Made by a program: the position numbers and the translations under genes
DNA from: Branchiostoma floridae
Taxonomy: Eukaryota; Chordata; Leptocardii; Amphioxiformes; Branchiostomatidae
DNA: 64,000 nucleotides
Reading direction: 5' to 3'
NCBI RefSeq assembly: GCF_000003815.2
Contig: NC_049979.1
Location: 18,614,001 to 18,678,000 of the forward strand
Shown: piece after piece, positions 37,601 to 52,600 of the stretch
Layout: every line of letters begins with the position of its first letter
How positions within the stretch are numbered: position 1 is the first letter of the stretch
The notes under the pieces: model-generated
Told to the model about the DNA's origin: nothing
Databases searched by the model: none
What the model saw: the letters and a program-made list of their open reading frames with translations, nothing else

Positions 37601-40600
37601 ATGGTGGTGTTAATGTCCACAGTTTTTGCATTGCCAGTTTACCACAAACTTAAGACTGTCGCCAACATTTTTCGATGGAGTGCATGGTGTTACTTCGGAC
37701 TTATAACCACCGCGAACAGTCCTTTTTCCCCTTCTGCAAAATTAAATCCCCACAAATTTGAATGCATTTAAAGTACTTTTTCACAGACTATAGGCTGGTC
37801 TCCTATATTTGCTAGTTCAAGACTGCCTTATTTATTAGATTTCTTCCAGTAACCAAGCAAGACAACAAACCTGAACATCTATCAGCTGGTTCTCTAAGTC
37901 CTCCCCGTCCACCAGTACAGCGTCCAGCTGTGTCTGCGTGGTGTCCACAGCGGTGGTGACCTCTGACACGGCCTGTTGGTACTCCTCCTGGTGCTGAAGG
38001 GCCTGTAGAAGCTGCTGCTCTCGGGAGGAAACCTGCAGAACAGGAGTTAACATGTCCAAATCAGACTGGAGAAGTCAAACAGAAATAACCCTGCCAGGAC
38101 AAAACTCTGAATGTTAGCTTTATTTTGCTCAATGCACATACTTTCCAATAAGCAGCAAAAGAAACAATGGCAACATTAATTAAAAGCCACAAGCACCAGG
38201 AGCAACAAGTACCAACGACAAGTCACCTCTGACCAGATTTCATTACAATATCAATAAACAGCTTAGTATAAATTACTTTGGAGTAACACTTGCCAGGTGC
38301 TATTGTTCACCTGCTGGTTACATGATATCTGAGAAGACAGTGAAAGTATAGAAAGGGCAAGTTGAACTACTTTAAGCTTGATCTTATAACAATGGTTCTG
38401 CAGAGAAATAATAGATATCCCACCTGTTCATGTAGACTGCTCCAGGATTTGTTGAGCTGATCCAGCTCAGGATCCCCAGTACTGAGGGCAGTTTCTGACC
38501 CGAACTCAACTGGAAGGGACATCATGTACTCGGCACCTGATTGGTCCAACTCTTGCACTGTCAGGTCGCTCTGTGAAGACGTGACTGACGCGGCAGTGCT
38601 GGGCAGGGAGCCAGGGGCAAGTTCACCCGGCAGACCGTATGCCTGATAAAAATACAACTACAAGGTCATCTCACATTAAGATAGGTGTAATCCATGGAAA
38701 CACTCATCATCATCATCACTAAGAAACACTATTTCTTCATATTACGATTCATTTCCAAAATTTCTCTAACATAACTTGCAGGGATATCAAAAACTATAAA
38801 GAGCCCCTCTTGCAACACCTAATCATTACTCTGATAAATTCAAGCCGTAGCAACTGTATTGTGATTTGAAAACTGGTTAGACAGGTCAATGATTCTCACT
38901 TATTAGATCAATGCCAGCTCTAAAAATGTGTTTAACTGTGGCTTTTGTAGCAGAGCTACAAATACATGGGATTACAAAATAACACAAAGAACATACACAA
39001 TACGAGACCACATTGATACTATATTGAATAGATTTAAGCTAGTTGTAAGGTTCCTGAAGACAGTAAAGATCATCCCTCCTACCAAGGAAAGGTCATGTGC
39101 AGCCAATGGTCTATAATGGCATGTTTATCACTTCACTTCATTTGTGTAGGACTAACAATACATTTAGTAACAATACATTGCATTGTTTGCTTTTACAGGT
39201 TGAGTCATGACATACAGTGTCTGCATTTATTCAATACATGTATAATAAAGCTATTGTAAATCTCTTGTTGCAAATGACTTTTTAACACCACAAAATGACT
39301 TTTCACACCACAAGAATAGTCAATTTTTAAAAATCTTCATCTCTTTTGAAAAAAAGGTGCTATTTAATAAATCATTATGGCACACAGCATATATATAATT
39401 AGTTTTCACTAACAGGACACCAATAGGTTTGCTGAGAGAGTTAGTAATGACCTGTAGCCTCCTGCCCAGCAGCATGTCATGCCTGGCCTGGTCCCAGGTG
39501 TGCGGCTGCCTGACCTGTGGCATGGGGGAGGACGTCACACTCGCACCACTGCTCATCCCACTGTCCTTTCCTCTCTCCTCAGGCTCAAAGGACTGTGGGG
39601 CGTGATATGAGTGGGGGTCAAATCAGTGTATGTGGTGCAGTGAGATCATGAAACGTGCCGTGAACAGGGTGATGGACAGAGTCGTTCTTACCAACACTCG
39701 TGCTTTATGATTACTATCAATCCTTACATTTTTAAAAACTTCTGTTAACATGTGCTCTAGGATGGATCTTTTCAGAAGGAATCCAGCAGAACTTTGAAAC
39801 AAGGAACACATCGAGAAAATATTAAGAAATCTAAAGGAAAGAGGGAGAATGAGTTTGAGGTTCAACCATCTGATGACATTACTCACCAAGGAGAGAGGAA
39901 AGGCAGCTTGGCAGTGGAGAGTCTAGGAGGGTGATAAGTCCATTTACAAATTAAAGAAAAGGAACTTAAAGGTCATAAAAGTATACGCAGATGGACTATT
40001 CATAATTTGCATCTTGTAGAGAATACCTGGAAGCAGAAGCCGGGCACTAACACATAACAAGTACACGGAGGCCACAAAAGTGGTTAGTGCCAACAATGAT
40101 GAGTAAATGAAAAACAAAAACAAAACAAAGTGGTCAGAAATAGCACATAGAACACTTCCTCCACTCCCCCCACAGGTCTCTTCAGGTCCATACCTGAGTT
40201 GAGCTCCTGTCTTCGCTGGCTATTGACCCCGACCTGACCCTGTTTATCAGCACATCAATGGACATGTCCTTGTCCTGCAGGGGTCCTTGTATGGCCAGTT
40301 GCTGTCGACGTTCAATCAAACTGGCCAGCTGGTTCTGGTAGCTCCTTACCTGGGCAACTAGAGCCTAGGGAAGAGCAGAACAGAAGACATCAGGGTAATA
40401 TCAAATAACCCGGTCATACACATGGAGTTTCTTGTATTCTATAAACCAAGGTCAATTTGAATTTGGAATGTTCAGTTTATTTGGAATGACACACAGCGGT
40501 CTTGAAATTGGGAAAATAGCATTTAAAATTCTAAGTGAGGTAAGGGATGACATTTCAACAGATATCAATACTTAATCACATTAAAAAAATATCATCCTTG

Positions 40601-43600
40601 AACCGAGTGACAGATGTAATAAAAAGCAATGTTACCTGGTTCTGTGCAATGTGCTTCTTCAGGTCTTCTACAGTTGCCCCTGCAGGGGCCATTTCTTCCA
40701 TCTGCTTCTGGGCCTCCTCTATGGCACCCGTCAGCTGCTGTACCTGTGCCTCATGATGCAGCTCCTGGCTCACAGCCTCCTGTAGTGGGAAACACACATG
40801 GTAAGTTACCTTAAACTCCTTAGAGGAGAGGATTGAAATCAGTTAACACATGTTAAGAAGCAATAAAAGGGCGACATTGCCTGACCTTGATGGCTTGGTT
40901 CTGTCTGACAGCGGCATAGTGCAGGATTGCCACCTCCCCCTGTAGGGTCTGTGCATTCTGACACGCCGGCATGTCTGCAGCCTGCACCTTCAGTCTCTGC
41001 CTCCTCTCCAGCAGGACTGACATCTCAGCACGGTGGGCCTCAATGTCCTTTAGGAGTGCCTGTAAGGGACAGATGGAAGCTTTTACTGTGACCTGTTCTA
41101 TCATTGGCGACCACTGCTGGGAGACCAGACATACAAGTTTGTTACTTTGTTCCTGAGCAGCATATCATTTTTGATAAAAATATTATCAAGGAGACTAAAC
41201 GAATAATGCCAGTACTGCCATTACTACTTCATATAAAGTGAACACATACATAAAATGGGTTCAATGTAGAAAGATGCCAGATCTACTGTAAATTTGTTCC
41301 ATACCTCCTGTGCTGCTAATCTCTCCTTGAGAGGAAGCTGCTGAAACTCTGGAGAGGCCAACTTAGCCTGGGACTCCTCCATCTTAGCCTGGAGCTGCTC
41401 AACTGCTGCTTCAAAGTCTTGGACTTCATCTTCATGGGTTACAAGTGAAGGATATAGTGTAAGTCTTTGTTTAATATACATTTGGTGCAAATACGACCAC
41501 TATCATTATGTCATAGCAATATTCTTGATTCCATGTCCATAAAAAGTTAATACATATTCTTGACATGCTTGATACAGGGTTGTAACAAAATGAACTGCGA
41601 GAAACTGCCATGACAATTATGACACCTTTACCTGTGGCTTCTGTCAGCTGCTTGAGGTTCTGGTTAGCTGCGACCTTGACCTGACTGGTCCTGTCGCTGA
41701 CATCTGACAGCCGCGGCAGGAGGGGAGACACGTTACACAGCTGGCTCAGCTGGTGCATCTTCTCTCGCATTATCTGTACATGGGGCTGGCTTTCCTCTCC
41801 CTGATCAAGGATATCCTGTACAAAGTAGCAAAATGATACACATTCAACTGACTGTTGTTGTCAGCTATATGGAGAGTAATAGAAGAGTAAGAGCATAAAC
41901 ATTTTTTAATGTGTAAAAATTGAACTTTCACCGTGTTTCAACCCAAGTAATCTTATGAACTTGCTCTCACCTTGTGCTCTTGCTGTTGCTGGCACACCTT
42001 GTCATAGCTGTCCAAGGTGATGCCAGGTCTGACCAGCTCCTCCCCTTTCTCCAGCCATTCACTGACCTGCTTCTCAGCTTCCTCAAACTCTGCCAGCAGG
42101 TCAGCTGCCTCGTCCAGGTTCCCTTTCTTTGACTTGGACTTAGCCTGAAGAGGGCAGATCATGGTTGGGAAAACAGTGTCATTGGGCGACTCAGATATGA
42201 AATGGTCCTAATGAGGTTAATAAGTTTTGTAGCTGAACGATTCCAACACTATTTCAGATAAAAGTTACTTATCAAGTAAGAATTTTTGCTGTAAAGGAGA
42301 TCTTGCAAATGATTCATACCTCCAAACTTGAGAAATGTTCATTCAGGGGGCCAATGATGCTTGACAGTCTTTCTTTCTCCTGAGGATCGTTGGTGTCATC
42401 TGACAGATGTTTGGCTCTCTCATTTAGTGAGTCAAGTCTCTCGCGTAGCTGTTCCAGTGCAGTGCACATTTCCTGAATAGCACATAGATCACAAGTTTAG
42501 CGACTGAAAAATTGTTCTCACTAAAAATCTATGATCTAATTAGAAAACTCTGGGACTGCCTACTATTTACAATCAGACAATCTGAATTGGCTTAAAGTTT
42601 AGATACCATTCTTAGTTACTTAAAAACAATAGGAAGTCTTTTTAGAAGGTAGGAAGTCTTGGCTCAAAAAGGCTGCAAGTCTACCCACCTGGTGACCCTC
42701 CTTGTCCTTGTTGATGTCCATGATAGGCTGGCTGACTTGCTTCTCCAGCTCCACCAGAGAAGACTTGACTTCCTTCATGTCCTGCTGGAACTCCTCACGG
42801 ACAGCCTTGGCCATCTCCAGATGTTCACTGCTCCGGGCGAGCTCTTCCTCAACCTGACACAGGTACACTTTCACCATGATTACAGGCTCAGATAGGGGAT
42901 CCAACTAAGGTAACTTTATGACAGTCTCATGTACAACTGTACCTTTTACCTTGCATAGGGAAGAAGAAGCTTCAAATGTTCAAAAGAACGTTCTGGGATT
43001 AAATTAAGACCAATCTTGTTCACAAACCATCAATCCACTCTAAAGATTTCTTCCCTCTTCGTCAAATGAAACCCATTTCTTTTGAAATGCAATAAAACAT
43101 GGACAATACTTTTGAATGCAATAACATTCCAGGAGCCCCTTGAATGTTCCAGACAAGTCTAATGTATGTTAGATTATACTAGATCACAATTGATGAAGAA
43201 GTGAGGAATAAAGTGCTGACAGCAGCATCCTGCCTTACCTCCTCCTCAGCCAGTGTCAGCTCCTGTATCTGCTGGGACATCTCCGGTGGCAGGTCACCCT
43301 CCTTGTACTTCTCCTTCTTCTGGCCAATCAGCTGTTTCACCTCCTGTAGTCGGGATGTCAGCTGGCTCTTCAGTTCCTAATAATTAGGAAGCAGACATGA
43401 GAATTTCAGTTACACATAAAATCAAATGTATCGGAATTTCATTGAACAAGATTTAGTGCATATCACAAAAATGATGCAATTCCCACAATAAGGTAAATCT
43501 TTTACATTAAATACTAGTACACTGAACTTGTGTCTATTAAGACACATATCTAACCTAGTTCCTTTTGGTGACCCGAAGTTTAGAATGCTTGTCAGGAACT

Positions 43601-46600
43601 TGGTATGTAGGCCAAGACTATACAAACAACATCCTTCAACATGTATGCAATGCTTAACTACCACTACGTTGTAAATGAAAGCTAACAGTCACAATTTGTA
43701 GGAATTAGTAAAGACAAGGCTATAACCATTTATACTCACCGCTTGTCTGTCCAGCTTGCCCTGTACTTCTCCAGCTGAAGGTCCAAGCCCCTCCACTTCT
43801 GCCAGCTCTAACCTGGCACCCTGTATCCAGGAGATGGTCTCTCCCAACTCTCCCTGGAGCTGTTCTCTGTCTGACAGCTCCTCCTGTACAGCTTGCTGGT
43901 ACTGCAGGGTCTGCTGGGTTAGGCTAGAGATGCAAAACATATTGCCTTAACAATAAAATAAGGGATTTCTTTTTATAACATTTTTGTTGCACGAAGTTGA
44001 GTGTACGTATAATAAGTGTCTGTAGAATTTTACTGGTTAAAACTTTCATTCTAAAAAATATAACTGTACAATAACATATGCTGTACCAAGCTCAAGTTCA
44101 TACTGCACTACAAGTATGTGTATGATCACACAGCTTGAGTAGATAAGCAATACCTGCTAAGTCTGTGCTGCAGCTGCCGAACCTCCTGACTGACAGCCTG
44201 AGCTGCATCGCTCTCAGGGTCAAGTTTACTGATAATGGCCTGTGCAGCTTGGCCTGCCTCCATGAGGGATGAGTCCACTGTTTCAAGATCTTCACATAGG
44301 GACTGTGAAAAAAGATAAATGTCACCTGTCTGATATCTACATGTACACATGACGTTATTGGCCATATCTGACAAGTACTTATGTGTGGTGTGTCGATTAT
44401 TTCTCAAATACTAAGTGCAGGAATCATTTTATAAACTGTTACCTTAGTGTCCTGTGCCCTGGCTTTAAGTAGCTCCATGCCTGCTGTCTCCACCTGGTCC
44501 TGAGGAAGGCCGTCCTGCAGCTGCTGCAGGCTGGAGCTGATGGCATCCACCTGTTCCTGGTGAACCTGCCACTGAGCACGGTTCTCATCCAGAATCACCT
44601 GCTGCTCTGTAGCTGCACGCTGGAGGGATGCCCACCTGTGTGGTGTGAATGACATTCAACTTACTGTATATAAGCCATAAAACGTTACATCATTTGTTTC
44701 TGATCTTGCTAAAGTATCTAATAGTTTATATGTAAATCAGATACAGAAGTGCTCAGAGATTGAAATCTGCAGTTGATATTGGCTCCAAGAATGTATTCCT
44801 CTACAAATTTCAGTGTCAGATTATTAGATATGTAAACTTACCTTTCATTGAGCTGACCGAGTGCCCTGCTGATGGCAGTCTTGGTTCTGTAGTCTGCCTC
44901 GCCCTCTAGCTGCCTGGCCTTGTCCTGCAGGGCTGATAACTGCACAGCACAGCTTGGGAAGGTGGATACTGCAGCCTGTGGTTTAAGATAACATGCATGT
45001 TAGACACACTCGTATCTCATATCTGCTATACTTGGCTCTGATTTTTGAGAGTTGGACTTGTCATTCAATAGACAGTACTAACTGTATTTTACCAATGAGA
45101 TGGAAATGGAACGTAGTCTCACCTAACATTTAAGTTTATAAAACAATACTAAGACATCATGATACTTCAAGAATAACTCCCATCTACCATGTAGTTTTTC
45201 CTTTATCGATTACAGTAGCCATACACATACCTGGTGTTCCTGTAGCCTGTCCTGTGCAGCCTGTAGACTGGTGGGCATACTGGTGTCCACAGCATGGCAC
45301 TTCTCCTCTGTCTGCTCCTCCAGCTCAGACACCTGCACAGTGCAGATGGCACAGGGTCAGGTTGGGGATGGCAGGAGAAATTATGCTTACTTGCAATGCT
45401 TTCACAATTAATGCATGAGGTATACAGCAGATGTGAAATGATGTTTGTATTCCCATTAGAAGTAAACAAGGATGCATGTACAGGATAAGTACCCGTAGTA
45501 AAATTTTACCAGTTACAGTACAATAAATATATTAAAATGGTTACTTGACAATAAGTGCTGAAGAAAAAAATTTTGTGCTTTAAAAATCTTGAGCTTTTGA
45601 TTCGACAGTATTATCCATACCTCTTCCAACGTTTGCTGGAACTCCTGCCACTTTTCCGATGCCCTACTTAAGATCCTGTCCCTATTCTTGGCCCCTTCCT
45701 CTGCAGCAGTGAGTCTGCTCTGCATGGCCTGCAGGGACCGGAGCACCTCCTGCATGGAGTCCTCCTGTAACATGGGCATCATCTGTTTGGCCAGGTCCTG
45801 CATCTCAGTCAGCTGGTCTTGGTGGGCGGTGGTGTCAGCAAAGAAATCCTGCACAAAAAACATGACAGATTCACAACTCCCATATAGCCTAAAAAGGTTA
45901 GAAAGCAGATCGGACGTTACAACATGAAAGCATTAATCCATCCTTTACTTGAAAATTTGAAAAAAAAAAGAAAAAGATATGGCACAACAGGGTTCAAACT
46001 ACCTGGTTGCCCAGTTGCACTGCACAACCAGATCTAGTTTGAGCTTAGTTTCAGGATGCATACTGCTCTACCTAGTTTCCAGGTGAGACTGCTGGTGTCA
46101 TGCCAGTGGTCTAACGATGTGTGCACCAAGGACCACAATCAACATTGCAACATGATCAGGGCTCAGCAAGGAGAATGGAATATTGAGCTGACTTTCAAAT
46201 GGCTGACTTTCATCTGGCTGTGGTTGCAACCAGGCTACATAAAGTATTTCAAACCCTATATAACAATGTGCCCCTGACCTTGTGTTGTTGCAGCTCCTCC
46301 TGTGCCTGTGTAAAGTCCACTCCATCCTCCCCAGTGTGAAGCCTGTACTCTGCAGCTTCTAACCAGGCTGTCAGGCTCTGGGTGGCTTCATGGTACTTCT
46401 GCCGTAACTCCACCTCAGACTCCAGTTTAACCTGCACATATCATACATGTACATGTAAAATGGGAATAGTGTGGAGACAAACATCAAATGGAGATTACCT
46501 CAACTTGGTTAAAATAGGTACTTTAAGTGTGCGAATTAAACCTGCCTGTTTTTCAGCCAGTTCTGTGTTCAGCTCTGTCTCCAGCTGCCTGACCTGAGCC

Positions 46601-49600
46601 AGCTTGTCTGCCATGATGGCTGGCATCTGCTCATCGAGGGCCTCCAGTTTGGATTTTTCTTTATCACTTAGTGCATAGATCATTCTCATCTGTGAGGACA
46701 CTTCTTCCTGGGAGAGCTGAATAAGAAAAAGTACATTATCTTTTATCTAACATGATTCATAGCATGGATATTAACAGTTTCCTTGTGGCAATGATTGTAA
46801 ATGCCAGGAGTTCACATAATTGAACATCAGAGTATCACAGTATCCTGTTAATATTCTGGGTATCTTATGTAACACAAAGAAAAGCCTATTTTATGAACCA
46901 GGAAATGCAAGACAAAAAAGTTTCAATGATAACTTACTTGACAAATCTTGAGCTGCTCCTGGACATACTGCATGTCCAACAAGAGGGGTTCTGGCCTGGT
47001 GACTTCAACTCTTGTCTTCCACAGCCAGTCTAGGCTCTTGTCTATCTCTCCTTGGAAGTCCTGCTGCTCAACTAGTCTCTGCTCACACTCCTGGGAAGGG
47101 ATGACAATTTTTTTCCACAATGAGACCACAGATAATAACCAGAACTATGGTCTACAAAATCAACTAAAACCATTTTCTTCAGTTGTCTTATGCTTTATAT
47201 TACCTGTTGTTTCTCTTGAACAGCCAATTGTAGTTTCTGGAGTTCCCTCTTGAGTACAGCCAGCTGTGTTGTGACGGTGTCCCTGTCTGTGTCTGTACCC
47301 TCGGCACCTATCTCCTCCCCACGTGTGCTGAGGGGACTCAGGGCAGCCAGGCTCCTCTGGACAGTTGCAGACAGATTCTGGCCCACCTCGACCCTCTTCC
47401 CAAGGCTGGTACCAGGCTGGTCCAAATTGGAAATGGCTTCTTGACAGTGCTGTAGAGACTCCTCCACCTCCCCAATCCCCCCCTCGTACAGCTTTCTGGC
47501 TGCCACTGCCTCTTCTAGCCGTGTACATCTCTGCTGGAGTTTCTGGCCAAGCTTCTGAACTTCCTTGTTCAGCCTGGCCACCTCTTCTGAAGAGACAGCA
47601 TGGCCACTGGTCTGCAGAGCTTCCTTTGCTTTGGTGATATCTTCAACACCAGGCTGAAGTGAGGCAAGTTTCTCTTGCAGCTCCTATAGGTTAAATGGCA
47701 TGAAGATGTCAGTCAGTACAGTATCTGAAGCAATCTTGCAGTTAGTTTGTTACACTGTCAAGTTACCGGTAACCTACAGGACAGTTAGCGCATACATAGA
47801 AGCAAGATGGGCACCTTCCAATTGGAAGGTGCAGTTGCTGCTGTTACCTGGAGAGTGAATAAATGTGAGTTAGTTTGGTGTTATGTGGGATAATGGCCTA
47901 TTTGTAAGGGATGCTGCTTCAGGTCAGTTGTAATCCTGTCAAAGGCTGGCTTACATGGAGCATTTATAATGTATATGTACTAAAACCTTTCCAAATGTAG
48001 GATACGACATACGATAATACACTTTTACGACTATCTTCACCTGCCTCCTGTCCCCAAAATGTACACATTTCGTGCAGTGTATGAATGTTACTGCATAAAA
48101 ACTTTTTTTTCCAATTGCCTCAAAATAACAAAAGAAAATGCTTCAAAATGAACGAAGAAATTGAACTTCTTCCAAATACAGAGTACATGTATTTCCATCC
48201 TCTGGTAAAGGCAATGACACAATGTACAGAGCAAATCTGCATGTTGAGTGGTATGCTTCTGTGTGGGTACATGGTTCATGCTTTATCTTGATTCTGGAGC
48301 ATGCTGTTAGGTGTCCCTACAGGCAATAGTCACATACAGTGAACAATAAATGAGGAAACATGCTGCAGCTGGCTGATATACAAAAACTATGATTAAGCTC
48401 AGGGTAAGGGTCTTCCATCTCTCTCCATTATACCTTAGTCTTGTAATCAAGAACTTTCTGTGAAGCACATACACTTTGCTCAATAACCTGAAAAAACAAA
48501 GACATTATCAGCATGGACACATGACATCTGTGCGTCTACAGGAATCACAAGGCTGCTTTCCAATCTGATACAGTATGCAATGTGAGTCTAGATGTGACTG
48601 TATGCAAAGGACAGGAAGGTTATCTGAACAAGATGACACACATTGTGTTCATTGTGCATGTACATACTATGTCATGTCTAAATTGCTTTTCTGTAAATGT
48701 CCAAGGTAAATGGTTTTGTACATGATCCTCAAATAGAATGTTATTGAAGAATATGTTCATTACTTATTTCTTTCTGTTTTTAGCAGTGAAAGGGTACTGC
48801 ATTGCTTATGCCGTGCTGTATCTTTAAAGTAGCTGTCTACCTGGGAAACACCGTTGATGGGTCATTCATGACTGAAACTTTAGTGAAAGTGATTGTTGAG
48901 TGTGAGAGAAATGGACAAAGAAACACCTTTCCATGTGGTCGTTGTTATATCAACAATGCAACATGACAAATTTGCTTGGCAATTGAGTTCCAGACACAGT
49001 TACTGGCTAATGTCAACAGGACACTGTGTGATATGTCAACAGCTAGATATGTTACATGCATAAGACAAATTACCTATATATCAAGTTATCAGACATACAG
49101 GAATTAGGCAAACACACAGATTAACATAGTACATGACGACCAAATGCTGCTACCCTATAATGGCTGTCCACACATTAACAACCTACTAGTACCATGTCTT
49201 AACTTTGCCAATCTCACAGTACCTCATAGTACACTGAACCTCATAGTACACTGACTTAAATCTAGCTGCCTCCATTACTTTCAGACTGACGCAACTTTAA
49301 AAACCTACTCTTTGCTGCTTAACCTAGTAACCAATGCAACCTTGGTGCTGCAAAATGTTTTCACTGATCATTGCACAATGGGAAATTACAATGAGGATTT
49401 TATCCAGTGACAGTATCACCCTTGTCCTTACCCTGTGCTTGTTCAGCAGGCTTGCTGCATCAGTGGAGGAGAGAGGAACAGGTGTGTTAATCTTGTCCAG
49501 TTGAGCCTGGAGAGACTTGAGGTCCTGTGAGCACTGTTCCAGTTGGGACTCATGGTCCCTCCGTGCCTCCAGTGCACCCTCGAGCTTGGACACCTTCTCA

Positions 49601-52600
49601 GCAGCTTTGGATGAGACTCTGCATGGAGGAGATGTTTCAGAAATCACTATCTGAGATTTGAGTACTCATTATCACCATTTAATACTTCCTGAGATAATAT
49701 GAAAAGTTGTTTAAATCACTTGCATCCCAAATCTAGAACATTCTGTTACTGGTACTGTATGAAACAAATTACCTAGTATCTAAATCTGGCACTTGGCCAC
49801 TGTTGTTCTTGTTTTGCAAGTCTTGAACAGGACTACATCATTTATTAATTTTTGCTTGTGTTATATAATGTATAGAACAAATCTTTTACTTTATACATGT
49901 ATAGCATGAGTCATCAACTTATTGAGGTTTGGCACAAAAAATATTTAGCTTTATGTACAAAATGTAAAAATTTATTAATGAAGTATGTTATTATATGATT
50001 TTCCCCATATCTTCTGCCACAAAATGTTACTAAGTAGTTAAAAACTCTCTTTACTTTATGCACCAAGTATGTGATGTCTGGCTGGTTGCCAAGCAATGTA
50101 CATGTATGTTGTCTTTACCTCCAGGCTAAGATCAAAGGCCTGAATGCTGGTGTGTATTTATTGACTGTTCACTCAAGGGTGCAGGGCAACATTATTGGAA
50201 TATCAGAATGCCATTATACAGCAGCTGACCTTTCTAACCTTGCTGACAAGAATATTACAAGTAGGGGGCTCCTTCAATATAACTGTTTTTTTATATAATG
50301 TAATTTGGCACATATAACAAGCTACCCTATGAGCTGCAAGACTGTCCTCTAGGAAAGCACTGGGAGACTTCAGAATTGAGGGCAGATCATGAATCGAGCA
50401 ATATTGAGAGGTTGCATCTTGTGATTGATTGTGTGTGTCTTTCTTTTAAGACTTCAATATTACTGGTGGGTTGAATAAGTCAAGACAAATAAGTCTCTGT
50501 TTAAAGAAAAGGGATTGCATATGTCAGACTTAAAATCTGACATAGCATAAGCCTATACCTGCCATGTCAGCAGCATTCATTTGTCTTCTATGAAAAAGTA
50601 AGTAACACAAATTAATACAAATTGGGGGACTAGTAACATTAATTATTTTGTCAGCTGTAACATGACACAAAAACACATCCTATACTCAATTTGTACAGTA
50701 TTACATGATGTGCATTTTAATCTTAAGTTTTCTCTGACCCATTTTGCAAAACAGTTAAACTGACATGTTTTGTATACTGGCATTGGTGCCATTCAAGATA
50801 CTATCTGACGGTCATGAACACTTGATTTACTCCAAGAGCCTACAGGAGTACACTTCAACTGCTATGGCACAAGGGACCTATTTATATCCAATAAAGTAAT
50901 ACACTCTCTCCTGCAGGCCCTCTACGAGGCTCTACAGCAGACCCAGTACGTGATAGAGAGCCGGCAACTAACCCCTCCAAATTACCCACATTATGACTTC
51001 TGGCACTATGATGTACAACCTGGATATCTGAGAATTACCAAGCCATGGAGCAAGCCTGCCTAATGTTTGGCGAAGATCATATTGTCATGAACACTTAGTT
51101 TTACAGCATAATTAGAGACACCAGACAACAAACAAGAATGCAGTTATGTTACATGTACAATGTACTGAACGTACATTGTACATGTAACCTACCCATGGTA
51201 CAATAACCCAAAATTACATGTAGGAGTAGCACAACAATACTTTAAAGATTATGCTATGTTGCATTCCATTGCACACAATGTACAAAGAATAAGATTGCTT
51301 TTCCACAATGTATTATGAACTCCTGAGATTTTGTCCATTAGAAATATATTTTTGTAGATTGAAATAAATTAACTGTCTGCATTTATAGGCAAGAATTATA
51401 GTTCAGAGCAAGACAGCAGAATTTATAGCCAACAAGGATTGTTTGTTGTACTTCTAGTTTTAAGAGTCCAGCAATCACATGCATTCTTTAATGCTTTATT
51501 TATTCAGGTATTAGTATCATTCTTTTTCATCAACACCTAGTTTCCTGGGAGGCACCTTGCATAAGGCAATTTGTTTATTTAAGAAGATGGGAAATCAAAA
51601 TTCTTGTCACGAAACATGAAATGAGATGCTCATGAAGATATGCTGTAAAGATACGTAGCTCACGTCTATGTGCTTCTACCATCACATCTCAAATTTGACT
51701 GACATTTAGGGGTGGGTTGGGAAAGAAGCATCATGGGAGCTGTGCAGATTCTGCTTCCTAACCTCTTGTGTCTTCTATAATAAAAATGGGCAAAATTTGT
51801 GGGCCGGAGATTACAGGTCGTGGGATGAAGAAGCTGAGGTCAGACGCAGACGTGACTAGATCTATAATGGCAGTTCTTCTAACAAAATTCACTTTGAGCT
51901 AAATATCTACATTTCTATATACTTTTGGATGGCATTTTAATGATACATACAGGCACATAGGTCACCGACAGTTAAAGATTCTAAAAGTGATTTAGATAGA
52001 TGGGCAGTAGATTGGTAAGCAATGTCATCATGGCATGTAGCTGTTGTTTAGAATTCAAAGTTGTTCATCTTATATATTATAATTATCCCTTTGTAAAATC
52101 CAATATCAAACCCTAATTAAACCATAACATTTCAAGTGACCATTACAAATGTTATACCATACTGTATGCAAAGAGTATTTAAGGTCAAGTATTCCTGAAT
52201 AATTCATTTTCCTTTGACATATACATGTATTTGGCTCTGTATGTATTACTGGTACCATTGTCTACATTGTAGGTCTTATTCCACCTACAATGTATTTACC
52301 CTTTTTGTTTCTAAAAATTAAGTCACCTTTACTTTGCATAACTCTTAGAACCTCCTAAACCTTAATAATGAAAAGACCAAAAAGGAAAGGTTTAAAAACA
52401 GTATCATTTCAATCCTCCTACTCAAAAGTGGAGAACAAATTCTTAAATTTTCTCACTTGTATTCAATCTATAAATCATCAAGAAGATTTTATACATTATT
52501 GCTAAAACACTGATTTCTTACTTCAGTTTTCACCTTGATAACAAATTGTGTGTTCAATATACTGCCTTTCAAACACTGATTTATGATAACAGAGATTCAT

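Noticed and set aside
45985-46245. Larger inverted-repeat transposon between CTACCTGGTTGCC and GGCAACC-type ends
   Set aside because: Arms match only partly and I found no clear target duplication; kept only as a possible relative of the element at 15207.
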